From Arenicola marina (taxonomy: Eukaryota > Annelida > Polychaeta > Arenicolidae): a stretch of 64,000 bases of DNA. Numbering within the stretch: position 1 is the first letter of the stretch; each line of letters opens with the position of its first letter. The notes under the pieces were generated by a model. The model did no database searches. It saw nothing but the letters and a program-made list of their open reading frames with translations, and was not told the DNA's origin. The stretch is from the NCBI GenBank assembly GCA_964019135.1, contig OZ025249.1, positions 33,803,759-33,867,758 on the forward strand, in the 5' to 3' direction. Both the position numbers and the translations under genes were made by a program. This document shows positions 1 through 12,116 of the stretch, piece after piece.

Positions 1-86
1 TTTCCACTAATTTCCACTAAATTTCCACTAATTTCCATAAAATTTCCACTAATTTCCATTCAGTTTCCACTAATTTCCATTAAATA
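1..86. repeat. Short tandem repeat at left edge
   Basis: Repeats of a 12-bp-like motif (tttccactaatt and variants with tttccattaa) fill the first 86 bases and probably continue left of the window. It lies downstream (in gene sense) of the last visible exon of the minus-strand vWA gene, so it is either intronic or 3' flanking. Confidence 0.75.
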
Positions 87-510
87 CCAGTTTCTATTAA
101 TGACGGCTTGCTAAATTAATCATCTTGAATGTAATGAGCAGAAAGATATATATTTGAAGGCGCGGCAAAGACCAAGTTCTATTTTGAAAATAAATACTAA
201 CGCGGTGTTTTTCTGGTGATTGCCCCTGAAACGCAATAAGTGGTGCCGATTAGGGTAGTTCATTCCTGTACTCAAATCAAATGGTAGCAACTGTCTTAAT
301 CAGTAGATTACGCCAAGCACCAATCCATGCGATTCTTATATCCAGACACAAATAATATGGTTATGCAACGCTAACAGCACCATCAAATACTACATAAGCC
401 AAAACTTGAGCCCGGTACTAACTTTAATAAGGCGGAATATATAAAAGTACTTCTATTTTATATTTTAGTAACCTATTTAAGCCCAATTATTATTTTGCAC
501 CATTACTTAC

Positions 511-3500
511 GGCAAGCTTGGTTGATGACGTCACCGCCATCCTGGGCGAGCAACGTGAAATTATGGCTGACGTAGATGTCGTCTTCCGAGCTGCCGATCT
601 CTACCAGCTCCTCCCGATTAACCCACTCTCCGACCCCAACGGCGAAGACTGAGATCCCTCGTGCTCTGGCTCGCGAGGCCAAGGGGGCCACCTCCGCCCC
701 ACGGTGCGACGAACGACCATTCGTGATGAGGATAATGACGTTTTGAGCGTCCGGGCGGTCGCCCCCGTCCTCGGTGAAGACCTCCTCCATGGCCAGTTCG
801 AGGGCGCCCGCTATGTTGGTGAAGTCGCCGTGGCTTGTCAAGTCGCCTATAGCCAAGCGCACATCGGCCGCCGTGGTGTACTTGTCGAAGTTAAACTCCA
901 CAGCTGCCGTCGAGCTATAAATTTAAGGAATGTACTTACATGCGCCATCCTAGATTTTTTACATTTTAGAATCAAGACTAAAAGTATCTAAAAATTTAGG
1001 ATGCATATGAAACATATTTCAGGATTTATATTCAAGACAGAATGTACTTATTTGACATGGCGAAGAGGTTGGCAATACAACAAATTACGGCATATATTGC
1101 TTTAAGGAATGAAGTAAAACAGTGTTTGAGTCCTCATCGGCCCAGAGTCCTCATCGGCCCAGAGTCCTCATCGGCCCAGAGTCCTCATCGGCCCAGAGTC
1201 CTCATCGGCCCAGAGTCCTCATCGGCTACTAACCTGAACGTGATGACGGAGACGCGGGAGTCGTTCACTCCGACCTTGACGGAATCTACAATATTCTTGG
1301 CCAGATCCAGAAGAATAGCCCAATTTTCAGGATCTTCCTCTACTTCGCTTCCGGAAACGTCCAACAGGATCGCCACATCCGCCCGCAATCCGGCGCACGC
1401 TACGGGAGACCAGAAGCCAGGAAACACCCTAAAGCCACAGGCCATTGCTTGGCGGAATCTGAATAGGCGTTTGAACCCACCTTTGTGCACACATGGCACG
1501 AGTCGGTCCGGTCCGGAGTTGGATAGATTCATGAAGGGGTTTTTCGAGTCACCTTTTTGTACACATGGGATAATCAGGACCAATTAAGTAGCCTCCATAA
1601 AGGACGTGATTTAATGGATTCACTTTATTCACCCCAATGAGCAATGTATGGTTCAAACAACCTGTGACAAATTCCTTTGAGGCCCATGGGAGGCTCACCC
1701 GTGGGCCGGACCATGTAATCATATTATGCTTACAATGATATTAATCCTGGGACATCGGTTAAATAAGTTAACCACATACAAATCCTAACGGATTTAATGG
1801 CGACTAGGAATACATTTGTCCATTACGATAACGGTTGCAATGCGACAGAATCTATAATGGCCTACAATGACCGATGCACTCGATGACAATATGTATGATA
1901 GGTGAATAAATATAGCTGTTTGCAATGACCCGCCCCCATCCGCCCCCCCCCACCCTTTTCACACACACACACACACACACATCCCCCATAGTCATCCACT
2001 CACCGACAGCCAATTGGCAGGTTTCGTAGACAATGCCAACCGCCTTGGTGCCCAGAGCGGCGAAGCTGGGTACGAAATGGATGCTGGACGGCGGGCCGGG
2101 TAACGGATTTAATGGCGACTAGGAATACATTTGTCCATTACCATAACGGTTGCAATGCGACAGAATCTATAATGGCCTACAATGACCGATGCACTCGATG
2201 ACAATATGTATGATAGGTGAATAAATATAGCTGTTTGCAATGACCCGCCCCCATCCGCGCCCCCCCCCCCCCACCCTTTTCACACACACACACACACACA
2301 CATCCCCCATAGTCATCCACTCACCGACAGCCAATTGGCAGGTTTCGTAGACAATGCCAACCGCCTTGGTGCCCAGAGCGGCGAAGCTGGGTACGAAATG
2401 GATGCTGGACGGCGGGCCGGGTGCGATGAGCATCAGTTCCGCCTCATCCACGGCGTCCGTGATGCCGACGACGATGAAGCGGATGCCATGTTGTCTCGCC
2501 AGCCCGGCGGCGCTGGCAATCTCCGACTGTCGCACGTTCACCTGGCCGTCGATCATCACTATGGCAACGTTGTCCACATCCGGTCTGTCGCCGTTGCTGG
2601 GCTGGAAGACGTCGCTGACGAGCTGCTCCATCACGCTGGCCATGTTGGTGGTTGACCCCATGTATTCTATGTTGTCGATGGGGCTCATAAGGGCAGACTC
2701 GGACCTGCAATGAGGAGAATCGTCACACGGCGGAATCATGTGGCGAATTCATATCATGATGGCGATGCTATACGGCATTATATCTATCTTGATTTTAAAA
2801 GTGGGAAAAAAATGATATTTCAGGATGTAATTAAAAATAGCCACACCGTTATGTCCAACACAAGATGCTCGAATCGGCAAAAGGTGCCATTTATCAGCAA
2901 AATACCCCTTCAATTATTAACGACTAAATATTTGTATTTATGCAATAAGGTCCCACAAATTTGTCGGAAAGAAACTGCTGCATAGACAGCTTTGAGACTC
3001 GTGACAGTACAGTATAAGGTGAAGAAATTGAGTATCGCCACAAAGCCAAGGCGTGCGACCAGCTTTTATATAGCTACATTATATGTCCCATGGTGGGACT
3101 AGATAAAATTAAACTACCAAGGCTATTCGTGGTCTTGGAATGGGCAGGACTTGATAAATATTCTTAAATTAAAACATATCCTGATATAGATTTTAGGTTA
3201 ACTTGATGCTTGACCTGACAAGTTTGATAAATAAAATAGCGCCACAAGTTTCTCGTAAGGTGTTTTTCGTATATATATGTCCACCCCCATAAGTAAATAA
3301 ACTCACCCACAACTGATCCTTTCTTATAAGAGACTACCATGTAGTAGTAGCCACTGCAGGAGAGACCAACTACACCAAAGTGATGCCAAATGCATTAATA
3401 AACCCTTACGTGTAGTTGTTGAGATGGAATTGAGTGCGAGCGACATTGCTGTAGGAGATGACAGACACTTGCGCCGCTTCGGGGCCCACGTTAATGTCGG

Positions 3501-6500
3501 CGACTATCGCCTTGACGAAGGCCAACACTTTGGGCCAGTTCAGTGGGTCGTTGGTCTGGACGCTGCCACTCGTGTCGACGGCAATGGCGAGGTCCACTGG
3601 TCTTCTACACACTGAAGAAACCAGGATTTAATTCGAACTAGAACACCCCCGAGTCTTAGATAAATATTGGTACATATTTCAAGAACAGTTAAATGAAAAG
3701 CAGCACTTTTTAATGACCGGGTAGGCATACATAATTTACGGTGCATGGTTTTATACTTATACTCATATACTCGTCTTAACATTATCGTTTTCCATGAATA
3801 TGAATATATATATGGCCTAATTCTATCATGCAACACGCAATAGATACCTTTAACATATATATTCTTGCATGCGAGGACTGCACGAGTCCTTATCTGCAGC
3901 ATGGATATATACCCGGGCAGATGAAAAGATCCATTAGATAGTCTTAGTTAAGCCTTTATTATCTAGTAATTCACCCTCAGTCGTGTGGCGTAAGTGCGTT
4001 TGCAGTTCAGTTCAGTTTACCTGCGGATGGAGAGCACACGCTGGAGAAGAGCGTGCTGACGCGATCCGCCAGGTCAAAGAAGTTACCGAGGAACATGTAA
4101 TCGTGCGAAGCGGAGGCCAACGCCTGTAGCTCCGTGGAGTTGACCCTGCTGGAGACACCGACCGTGAGCAGGCGGACGCCGTTCAGTTTGGCGGCGGTGG
4201 CGAGCGGCTCGACGTCGGCGTGGCGGTGCGTGGGGCGTCCGTCCGTCACCAGGACGCCCACGTTACGCGCGTGCGGGCGGTCGCCATACGGCGCGCTGAA
4301 GATTTCTTCGTTCATCAGCTGCAGGGCGTCCGCCATGTTGGTTCCGCCGCCTGTGTAGGGCAGAGCATCGGCGGCCGCCTTCATGGAGGCGACGTCCGTG
4401 TAGCTGTTGAGGTGCCACTGGACGACTCCGGTCGACCTGCCGGGGGAGTTGGGAGGAAAGGTTGGCTGGTTTGAGGCGGATTTGGACTATATATGCAAAA
4501 GTCCTAACGCGTCAATGGAGCGGGAGAACTGAGGTAGCCATGGGATTTTTTTAGACATTAACATTCTGATTTTCTGCGCTATGGCTGGCTTAGCAGAGCC
4601 TTATTGACAACGTCAAACGTGCTAACCGTCGACCATTCAGTGGACCCCCGATACCAATATACGATTAAATAGGGTGTAGGTGGGATTGGGGGGGGGGGGG
4701 GGTCAGTAACGGAAGCAAATAAGATAAGGGGAGGGACATCATTGGATTATGTAGCATAGGATCGACATCAACAGACCATGCAACGTGCAAACATTAGTGG
4801 AAGGAAAATGTCTATCTCTAGGTCATCTAACAGTGACAGATGTACTCACTCAAGATAGACCATCTAACAATGACATATGTACTCATTCAAGAAAGACCAT
4901 CTAACAGTGACAGATGTACTCACTCAAGATAGACCATCTAACAGTGAGCGATATACTCACTCAAGATAGACCATCTAACAGTGACAGATGTGCTCACTCA
5001 AGATAGACCATCTAACAGTGGCAGATGTGCTCACTCAAGATAGACCATCTAACAATGACAGATGTAGTGCTCCACGATAAAGTATCTCTAATAATGACAG
5101 ATGCACTCGCTCACGATAGGTCATCTAACAGTGACAGATGTACTCACTCAAGATACATCATCTAACAATGGCCGATGTACTGCTCCACAAAAGAGCATCT
5201 AACAATGACAGATGTATTCGCCCACGACAAGGTATGTAGCTAGGACAGATGTACTCGCCCGTGATAGAGCCGACAATAGCGGATCCACTCACCCATAGAG
5301 AACAACAGCGATGTGCGTGCCCCCCGGGCTGACAGCGGCGAAATCGATAGTGTTCTTCACGAATTCCTTTACCCTGTCCCAGTTATCGCGGTCGTCAAAG
5401 TTGATGCTGCCAGAGGCATCTAGCAGCAGAGCCATGTCTAACACATCTGCGCAATCTGAAATAATATTGTATAAAGTGCACTCACCTTATCACGTCTTAA
5501 CATTTCACGTCGAGACGCGGGTCTCCCGGATGGGAGGGGGGGGGCGGATGGGGGGGGGGAGGGCAGGCAGCATTTGGTAGACGGCGGGTGGGTTCAATAT
5601 GGTGGGGGGGGGGGGGATAAATAAACACCTCTCATAAAAATGTGGCGTTCCGGATCCCGTGAGACTGCTTTACAGACGATATCTGTCAAATAAGACAGGA
5701 ACGTGGTGGGATGAACCGCAGTAATCAGACGCTGGATCCACTGTTGTGGCTAAGCTTTGGTTCTTTAGTCCATAAAACAATTAAATATTTTAGCTATATA
5801 ATTCAAATGTTCTTCTTTTAGTAAAATAATGACCAAGATCTCCAGAAATCAAGGGTATGTAATTATATTGTACTGACCACTGACAGCTGTCGGCCGGGGC
5901 GCGGTGGTAGTGGGAGTTGTCACTGGGGTGGTCGTGGTCGTCACGATGAGGATATCATCGATAGCGATGTCGGCTTGGTTGTCGAAGCCCCCATTTCCCC
6001 CTTTGGCGGCGGTGATCTTCACCCCCGCGGTACCGGATGGCAGAGTAAAGGTGGCCTCCGTCCAGGCTGGTCCCACTGGAAGGCATCAATTAACAGCCAG
6101 GATATTAAAGTGAATATTTAACAAATCTATACAGACAAAGCAATCGTATTAGCTTGTGGCCGGGACCTATCCCCATAGATGCGATAGACCGGCCCAGGGC
6201 GCATCCTCTCGCCATGTTCGTTCAAACCAGCCTGGTGTAGACGCTGTGCTGACTGGTTTGGAACCAGGCAGTCTGTGTTGACTGGCCTGGAACCAGGCAA
6301 TCTGTGCCGACTGGTTTGGAACCAGGCAGCACCATCAAAATTAGCTGTCAGTAAGCTTTTCACACAAAAAAACTGCAACTAAATGGCACACATTATGTGC
6401 GGACACTGGAAAGATCAATTCAGGGTTCTGTTCAAATGCATAGAAGAACGATTACATTTAATGAAGCAATCATTCGAATACCAGTTTGTAAATGTAAGTA

Positions 6501-8130
6501 TTAACACTAATATTTATCAAATTGCAGAACGACTTTTACATGAAGGCCAATCACATCTGTATACACATTAGAGAGCTTTGAGAGAGAACGTGTGTGCAGT
6601 CATTAACAGGCGTAGCTCCAGCATTTCGTCAAGTGGGGAGGGGTGACAATTCAATATAGTTCCAGGATTTGTGGGCCATCGGGGTCAGGGATTGGGAGCA
6701 GGGTCAGGGAGTTATGGCCTATGGATAGGGCCTTACGCCATTTCCATTTCTTACGCCGTTTCTGTGGACACCTACCTTGTCCGTCTTGCCTGAACACTTG
6801 TGTAGATGCATCAGCGCCATCAATGGCATCCACCTGTAGATGCCCAATGAACGCTCCTTCCATGTGATACCACAATGTCATGGCAAATGGCCCAGCCGCC
6901 CCCGATGTGTCGATGCGCAATGCAGCGGCTTGGCCCAGGATGGCATCCGGATGGGAAGCCTCCACGAAGGCGTAAAAACCTGAAATCCAAGGGTCCGCTT
7001 GAGAAGCGAGCATCTTCGGAGGCAATTTGTGGGGTATTATGCATCATACGAGGCGAAAATCTTTATTCTGCGACCACACAGACATGACCACAGCCGGGCC
7101 CGAACCACCGATGCACGTGCCGTTAAGCTCGCAGGTGGCCAGAGCGCTGAATGCCTGCGCTCTGACCCACTGAGCTATCGAGTCGACCCCGGGTGACTGT
7201 GGTGGTTGATATACTGAATCGCTTGCAGTGTACGATCGTGTATTGGATCACCCACCGGAGGCATCCCCGCGGGTGTGGTCGTTGGAGGGTCCGGTGCCGG
7301 ACGTCGGCGTGGAGCCACTGGTCCTGCTCCACTCCAGCTGGTCGTCAGTCATTTGGACAGCACCGCAGAAGTCACTTTGGAAGTCGCAGGAGAAGACAGT
7401 TTCAGTGGTAGCTGAAGATAGAACCCACGATGGCAAGCGGAAAGTGGAAAGCCAATGATTGACCAAGGTTATGGCTAGGATTATTGTCTTTGTAAAATCA
7501 CATTTGCGTTCTATTGTTACCGAAAAGCCTGAATAGGGTCGTATATTGCGAACGCAAATTTGTACTAAGCTGCCATTATGATAATAGATTGAAGTGCTCT
7601 ATATTGTATTAAGCAATATATTCGCTAGCCAGTTTATATAGGAGTTCTATAGATTCTGTATTAGTTGCATATCGAGCGCTTTCCCGCCAAAACCTAGCCC
7701 ATGCGAAAAAAAATTCAATCTATAAATCAGAAACCCGATAAACATCGCTGTTTCGGCTGTGGTGTGGCAAACGTGTCTATTTTGGGACAGCACAGAACTA
7801 TGTCGCGGCATTGCTACTTATGGCAAAGCATCGCGAAGCACACAAACTGATGACGTTTACCTCTCAGTTAAGGTAAATTAATATCACGGGCAAGACTAAA
7901 AGACTATTTGGCAGTCTGGCATAGATGGATTATAGACAAAAGAAATCTTGAATGATTTAAGGACTGATTCTTATTTGTATTTTTACCTCTTTAGTTTTGA
8001 CGGGAAAGAACTCTTTATGAAACCTTAATAGTTACTCACCTGGCTTCACGGTGATCGTGGCGACAAGCAAGACTGGCAAGACTTGGCGCCAAACCCCCCA
8101 CCAATCCCGCAACTTCTCAGCCGTCATCAT
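511..8130 (-). CDS. Secreted MAM + triple von Willebrand A domain protein (3' end outside window)
   Basis: Ten coding exons on the minus strand: 8130-8040, 7411-7256, 6979-6776, 6075-5878, 5455-5293, 4436-4021, 3611-3410, 2704-2325, 1399-1234, 914-511. All have AG/GT borders and agree in phase, giving about 793 residues. Start: MMTAEKLRDWW followed by a hydrophobic LPVLLVATI stretch, a signal peptide. Residues ~35-195 are a MAM domain (CDFQSDFCG, WSRTSGSTPTSGTGP, GFYAFVEAS, IAIDDILI). A TTTTTPVTTPTTTAP linker, probably O-glycosylated, leads to three vWA domains at ~217-405, ~411-600 and ~605-790. Each has an adhesion-site DxSGS (DASGS, DTSGS, DVSGS). MAM and vWA modules are bounded by phase-1 introns, as in exon-shuffled extracellular proteins. 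The last exon ends at a perfect GTAAGT donor (reading through would add only Arg-Lys-stop), so I infer more exons left of the window. Expected role: extracellular matrix or adhesion; the exact orthologue is not recognised. Confidence 0.88.
1128..1226. repeat. 17-bp minisatellite abutting a splice donor
   Basis: About 5.8 near-perfect copies of gagtcctcatcggccca. On the gene strand the array starts eight bases inside the intron after the donor of the 1399-1234 exon (first half of vWA domain 3). Confidence 0.9.
1786..2421. repeat. 315-bp tandem duplication carrying the 3' part of a vWA exon
   Basis: 1786-2100 and 2101-2421 are near-identical direct repeats; the differences I see are one g/c change near the start and the lengths of the poly-C and CA tracts. 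The right copy is part of the genuine exon 2704-2325 and its donor. The left copy (2005-2100) repeats the last ~96 exon bases and the donor but has no acceptor, so it should not be spliced in. High identity means a recent event, or an assembly overlap of two haplotypes. Confidence 0.9.
4824..5293. repeat. 37-bp intronic minisatellite grown from a splice donor
   Basis: About 12-13 copies of a 37-bp unit (catctaacagtgacagatgt followed by actcactcaagatagac). It becomes more divergent toward 5293, where the last unit merges with the exon/intron border of vWA domain 1. In the gene sense most units carry TCTATCTTGAGTGAGT, which matches the real junction CTCTATGG|GTGAGT. Confidence 0.9.
6245..6330. 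repeat. 29-bp tandem repeat, 3 copies
   Basis: The motif gactggtttggaaccaggca recurs at 6251, 6280 and 6309 (29-bp period). It lies inside the intron between two MAM exons and away from both splice sites. Confidence 0.85.
7053..7196 (-). mobile_element. tRNA-derived SINE (family B), 3'-truncated
   Basis: On the minus strand it begins with a tRNA-like head: box A region GATAGCTCAGTGGGTCAGAGC and box B GGTTCGGGCCC. It then reads into the shared body gtgtggtcgcagaataaag. Compared with the full copies at 21884 and 42087 it stops early, without the TTGG-repeat tail. It lies in an intron of the MAM/vWA gene. Confidence 0.75.
7673..8013. mobile_element. MITE (family M1), 341 bp
   Basis: Imperfect terminal inverted repeats: cgagcgctttcccgccaaaac at the left and gttttgacgggaaagaactc at the right. 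No coding capacity. The interior matches the copy at 10752-12249 (for example gcgaagcacacaaactgatg). It sits in intron 1 of the MAM/vWA gene. No clear target-site duplication could be assigned. Confidence 0.75.
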
Positions 8131-8653
8131 GTTCAAAATGGTCTTCAAACAAGGAAAAAGGCTGTTGATGCATAAATGTTCACTTGAGAAACGTTAATTT
8201 AAGAAAACTTTCGAATGTTAATCATGTTTAAAGTTGCCATTGCCACAAAATGTAAACATGCGAAGTGGCAAGGCCGCCTTAATTTATCTTCCGATTAGGC
8301 GTAGTGTCAGGGATTAGGATCGAGGATTTTTCTTCACTAACTGACAACCGTCAGGAGGGACCACAATTTTCAAACAAAATGGTTGATCTTCCGACTGAGT
8401 AAGCCGCTATGGTGCATAGGTGAGCAATATTATCAGTCTTGCGTAAGATGCTATCAGAAATCGAACGCCATACTATATATTGCTGTTGCCAGATCAGGAT
8501 TATAGACTACGTTCTACAATTTCAATGAAACTGTAATGGAGGTAGAACATTTTGTTTTGCGGTGATGCTATGAGTTGTCCCTGTGGTCACCCTGGCGGAG
8601 CTCAAAGTAAGTAAAGTTACATGTAAGTATATAAAGTTTACGCCCCTCACTTT

Positions 8654-8885
8654 GTGCATATGGACATCATGGAGACCAGCATCCTTTATTTCTTAACGGG
8701 GAACACAAGAACCATTCAACAACGATACTTAATAAACATCGCTTTTATACTGGCAAGATTTTCATATATCAACAAGAAAAACGCGGTGCGGCCTACAGGA
8801 AACAAAATGTTCATTGATTTTGCAAAAGCTTTTGACAAAATTTACTTGGTGATAAAACAAAAACTATTCCGAATCTAAAATATTG
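8654..8885 (+). pseudogene. Possible decayed LINE reverse-transcriptase fragment
   Basis: The plus-strand translation holds MFIDFAKAFDKI followed by IKQKLFRI and a stop. This resembles the conserved 'F.DF.KAFD.V...L' block around the first catalytic Asp of non-LTR retrotransposon reverse transcriptases. Nothing else of an element is recognisable around it. Chance similarity is possible; the flanks 8131-8650 and 8890-10050 show no other recognisable feature. Confidence 0.4.
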
Positions 8886-10063
8886 AATGATGATTTAATG
8901 AGCATTTATTCAAGTAATATAATATGCTATTATTGGGAATCCGGATCGGTCGATGGCGTGCAAGACTTCTACAACATCTGGACAATCCTGCAATCTACAA
9001 TCAGGCTAAGGGCAGGGCACACGTACACCCACCAAGTACAGTTCACCAAAAGCACAGCTAACAGTGGACGTCTGTGAGAACCGAAAACGTCCGACTGCCC
9101 AAAACGGGCCAGAATCGTGACTTCTACACCTATAACATAATGCACGGTTAGTTAGACACAGATTTTAGTCCAATCGAATAATATCTCCAGATTTGTTTCA
9201 TACCCTCCCTATCTCGCATAAATATTGTTTCAAAGGGAAGATCTAGCTCCGGAGGGTCTGACCATTAAGTCTCATAACGAGCAAAGAGGCCAATTAAGGC
9301 TGTGAAATACTGCGGACGCTTTTTCCGTGCCTGGTTACGCACCGTTGCCATACTCAAGCTCACACGTCCGCACGCAATACATGCAATATTAATTGGGAGT
9401 AGGGTATCGTACATAGCGTAGGTAGCCATGAATCCAAGGCTATAGTTGAAGAATCATTTTTCATGTTTCAGCCCACACAGCCTAGGGTTCTGGGCTATAG
9501 CGTAGGTTGGGATGAAAATATCAGGTCTCCTGCATAATAACAGCTAGTTGGTTATACACGTGCATAATAAGATTTTAGGGGTATGCCCCTCCAATAAGCG
9601 ATAACTGAACTGTATGCGTATAAGTCGTCTCTGCTGAAAACCTACCTTTACTGCGTGGGACGCGTTGGTCCCAGTTGAAGCAACAAACCTCTGTGACTTC
9701 GCCCCCTGATGTACACTGGAAGGGTTTGTCAGCTTATCACGTTGTCTGTCTTACAGGTGACGAAGATATGAAGGTCTGCGCGATATGAGCAGATCCCGCA
9801 GGCCGCCTATACCACGTGATCTGCACGCCCCAGTGGTACCTAATTATGCCGGCGAGCAGCATAAATTTCTGGACTGTTGATTGGCCGGAGAGCCACTGGA
9901 GTAAAGGGTAAAGCCAATCGACGCATCCCGTCTGTCTATTACGTAATGATATAAAGGGAAGGTGTTGTGTCGTTTTCTCACGGCATTCTTCAACTTCTCG
10001 TGTCAATCTTTGAGCAATGGCATCGTCACGCTCACGGTTTAACCCATATATGTGCCTATGAGG

Positions 10064-10220
10064 TTGGTTGGTTGTATATTCAGGACGTTTTAACCACTTT
10101 TGGTCATATCGCGTCAATGGGAGAAGAACGGGAGAGTGGAACCATTTCCCCGGGGGTAATCCCTACTCTTTGCGAAGAAGGACACGGGATCTTTATCCTG
10201 CGACCACACAGACATGACGT
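10064..10220 (-). mobile_element. tRNA-derived SINE (family B), head missing
   Basis: Minus-oriented body and TTGG-repeat tail matching the copies at 21884 and 42087, but lacking the tRNA-like head. It is bracketed by a 12-bp direct repeat with one mismatch (gtgcctatgagg at 10052, gtgcctgtgagg at 10221), consistent with 5'-truncated insertion by a LINE machinery. Confidence 0.75.
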
Positions 10221-10902
10221 GTGCCTGTGAGGAACATTGTATGTGCGTGTATTGGGCTATGAAGGCTATGAGATGAAGACGATCAGGAAAAACCACTAAT
10301 ACGAAGTCGCAAAGAGTACATACTGTTTATAATGCATTTTTTTTTCATATTATCCAACAAGAAAACCTATTGCATATGTTGTCACTAAAACAATTCCCGA
10401 ATTGTTAAATACAGAATTGTAGACCTACATACATATAGCTACTTTATCGTTTTGGGTTTAATCGTACATTTCCATGTCAAAGTTGAACATTCTTGGTTGA
10501 CAGGATTAACATTTTAGGGTTAATAAAATTGAGTGGATATCACGCTTCACTGATTCCGCGGGATTGGTGTTGCAACGAGGGCAGTCCCTTGCGCCTGTTG
10601 GGTGTGGTGGGGGGGGGGAGGTCGATCGCTCCCGACTACCCCAGCACTTGACAGCCCACTGCAGTGTCCTAGCTCCTTCAGCCCCGCAGAAGGCTAAAGG
10701 TGCATAAAACAACATGTCAGCGCGCACGCAGCAAGTTTTAAAGTTGCACAGCGAGCTCTTTCCCGCCAAAACTAAGCCCAGGCGAAATGTATATCAAAAT
10801 GTACAGAAAACTCGACTGTTTCATTCTATAAATTCAGAAACCTGATAAACATCGCCGTTTCGGCTGTGATGTGGCAAACGTGTCTATCCCGGGACACCAC
10901 AG

Positions 10903-12116
10903 AACTCTGTCCGCGGCACTGCTACTTATAACAAAACATCGCGAAGCACACAAACTGATGACGTTTACCACTAAGTTGAAAACTTATGGTAAATTGATAT
11001 CATGAGCAAGGAATGGAATGTTGGTGTTTTAGGCCACTTTTGTGCACATACAGGCTAAATTGGGCCAAGGAACCTCCCGAGACGATGAAGGATGAAGGAA
11101 TGAAACATGCCCCAGATTAGGTGCCCGAGCCCGGATTCGAACCCAGGACCTATTGATCTGCGGTCTAGTGCGCTAACCACTACAACTCTGTCCGCGGCAC
11201 TGCTACTTATAACAAAACATCGCGAAGCACACAAACTGATACACATACAGGCTAAATTGGGCCAAGGAACCTCCCGAGACGATGAAGGATGAAGGAATGA
11301 AACATGCCCCAGATTAGGTGCCCGAGCCCGGATTCGAACCCAGGACCTATTGATCTGCGGTCTAGTGCGCTAACCACTACAACTCTGTCCGCGGCACTGC
11401 TACTTATAACAAAACATCGCGAAGCACACAAACTGATGACTTTTGTGCACATACAGGCTAAATTGGGCCAAGGAACCTCCCGAGACGATGAAGGATGAAG
11501 GAATGAAACATGCCCCAGATTAGGTGCCCGAGCCCGGATTCGAACATGCCCCAGATTAGGTGCCCGAGCCCGGATTCGAACCCAGGACCTATTGATCTGC
11601 GGTCTAGTGCGCTAACCACTACAACTCTGTCCGCGGCACTGCTACTTATAACAAAACATCGCGAAGCACACAAACTGATACACATACAGGCTAAATTGGG
11701 CCAAGGAACCTCCCGAGACGATGAAGGATGAAGGAATGAAACATGCCCCAGATTAGGTGCCCGAGCCCGGATTCGAACCCAGGACCTATTGATCTGCGGT
11801 CTAGTGCGCTAACCACTACAACTCTGTCCGCGGCACTGCTACTTATAACAAAACATCGCGAAGCACACAAACTGATGACGTTTACCACTAAGTTGAAAAC
11901 TTATGGTAAATTGATATCATGAGCAAGGAATGGAATGTTGGTGTTTTAGGCCACTTTTGTGCACATACAGGCTAAATTGGGCCAAGGAACCTCCCGAGAC
12001 GATGAAGGATGAAGGAATGAAACATGCCCCAGATTAGGTGCCCGAGCCCGGATTCGAACCCAGGACCTATTGATCTGCGGTCTAGTGCGCTAACCACTAC
12101 ACCAGGGAGGCCCCCC
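10903..12116. repeat. Tandem array of a SINE/MITE chimeric unit
   Basis: A unit made of MITE sequence (aactctgtccgcggcactgc onward) joined to a minus-oriented SINE recurs at 10903, 11184, 11381, 11623 and 11820, giving steps of 281, 197, 242 and 197 bp. Internal junctions fuse SINE 'taaccactaca' to MITE 'actctgtcc'. Short units lack the stretch between aaactgat and acacatacagg. The 242-bp unit has an extra ~36-bp internal duplication. Units are almost identical, so expansion was recent. Confidence 0.9.
11929..12116 (-). mobile_element. tRNA-derived SINE (family A), complete copy with target-site duplication
   Basis: 188 bp. In the minus sense it has box A (TGGTGTAGTGGTTAGCGC), box B (GGTTCGAATCC), then a non-tRNA body ending in acattccatt, with no poly-A. 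It is flanked by tcatgagcaagg at 11917-11928 and 12117-12128. It matches the plus-strand copy at 51027-51216 over its whole length. Four further partial copies lie within 11012-11820. Confidence 0.92.

Noticed and set aside
704-991. Plus-strand open frames antisense to the vWA exons
   Set aside because: Shadows of GC-rich coding exons; the minus strand gives conserved vWA sequence with matching splice sites.
9737-10117. 126-codon minus-strand open frame
   Set aside because: Partly made of the family B SINE tail at 10064 and otherwise unrecognisable.
11055-11888. Series of similar 63-75-codon open frames on both strands
   Set aside because: They are repeated reads through the SINE/MITE array and carry tRNA-like SINE sequence, not a gene family.
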